Shown here in pieces: positions 24,731 to 24,843 of a stretch of DNA of 24,843 nucleotides; within the stretch, counting starts at the first letter, position 1, and each line of letters starts with the position of its first letter. Origin of the DNA: JBEIGE01 sp040382055 (GTDB lineage: Bacteria > Pseudomonadota > Gammaproteobacteria > Burkholderiales > Burkholderiaceae_C). The stretch is from NCBI GenBank assembly GCA_040382055.1, contig JBEIGE010000034.1, forward strand, positions 1 to 24,843, read 5' to 3'. Made by a program: the position numbers and the translations under genes. The notes under the pieces were generated by a model. It ran no database searches. It saw only the letters and a program-made list of their open reading frames with translations, and was not told the DNA's origin.

Positions 24731-24843
24731 TTCATTCGCGTCGGCAGGAACACGCCTCATCTGACTGCGCATAAACCCACAGATAGTTTATGGAAAGTCT
24801 GCTGTGGTAATGTGTGAGCATCGTAACTCCTAAACACGGACCA
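24731..24843 (+). promoter_or_regulatory. Non-coding tail downstream of der, with inverted repeat; possible leader of the next gene
   Basis: No gene is visible in these 113 bases. CCACAG at 24777-24782 and CTGTGG at 24802-24807 form a perfect 6-base inverted repeat with a 19-base loop, not followed by a T-tract. An extended -10-like TGGTAATGT at 24805-24813 overlaps its right arm, with no clear -35. In many Burkholderiales hfq follows der, and this stretch probably carries its promoter and ribosome site (ACGGA just before the end), but the start codon is outside the window. Confidence 0.35.

Noticed and set aside
1..24843. Search for a defence island, phage, transposon, tRNA or CRISPR array
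   Set aside because: No transposase, integrase, evenly spaced repeats, tRNA-like cloverleaf or defence-gene motif was seen; gene content and order are core chromosomal.

Overview
The window looks like an ordinary stretch of chromosome from a betaproteobacterium of the order Burkholderiales, most likely the family Comamonadaceae (relatives of Rhodoferax, Polaromonas or Limnohabitans). This rests on protein families, gene order and moderate GC content judged by eye. No phylogeny was run, so the genus is open. Twenty protein-coding genes fill nearly the whole window. Nineteen lie on the + strand and one (bamD) on the - strand. I found no tRNA, rRNA, CRISPR array, insertion sequence or phage gene.

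Region 1 (29-7739) is central carbon metabolism. It holds propionyl-CoA synthetase (prpE), followed after a 216-base gap by the complete 2-oxoglutarate dehydrogenase operon: sucA (E1), sucB (E2) and a dedicated lpdA (E3), spaced 13 and 6 bases apart. Region 2 (7796-11848) holds the division-linked ATPase zapE, a small predicted secreted coiled-coil protein of unknown function translationally coupled to it, a short YdcH/DUF465-like protein, and the iron-sulfur helicase dinG. Region 3 (11817-15569) holds bamD on the - strand, overlapping dinG at the 3' ends and crowded against rluD at the 5' ends, then rluD, scpB and rluB.

Region 4 (15633-24730) is the conserved chain ndk, rlmN, pilF/pilW, rodZ, ispG, hisS, yfgM, bamB, der. 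Its joints are tiny gaps or overlaps, which suggests one long transcript with translational coupling. It combines nucleotide metabolism, rRNA/tRNA methylation, type IV pilus assembly, cell shape, isoprenoid synthesis, tRNA charging, outer-membrane protein assembly and ribosome maturation. The last 113 bases are non-coding and probably lead into the next gene, which by conserved order would be hfq.

I see no new multi-gene system. The points worth a second look are: a compact double-palindrome element inside the E2 linker coding sequence, resembling intergenic repeats of Comamonadaceae; a block of strongly raised third-position GC inside lpdA; the bamD/rluD divergent pair with almost no intergenic space; and the uncharacterised secreted coiled-coil protein behind zapE.
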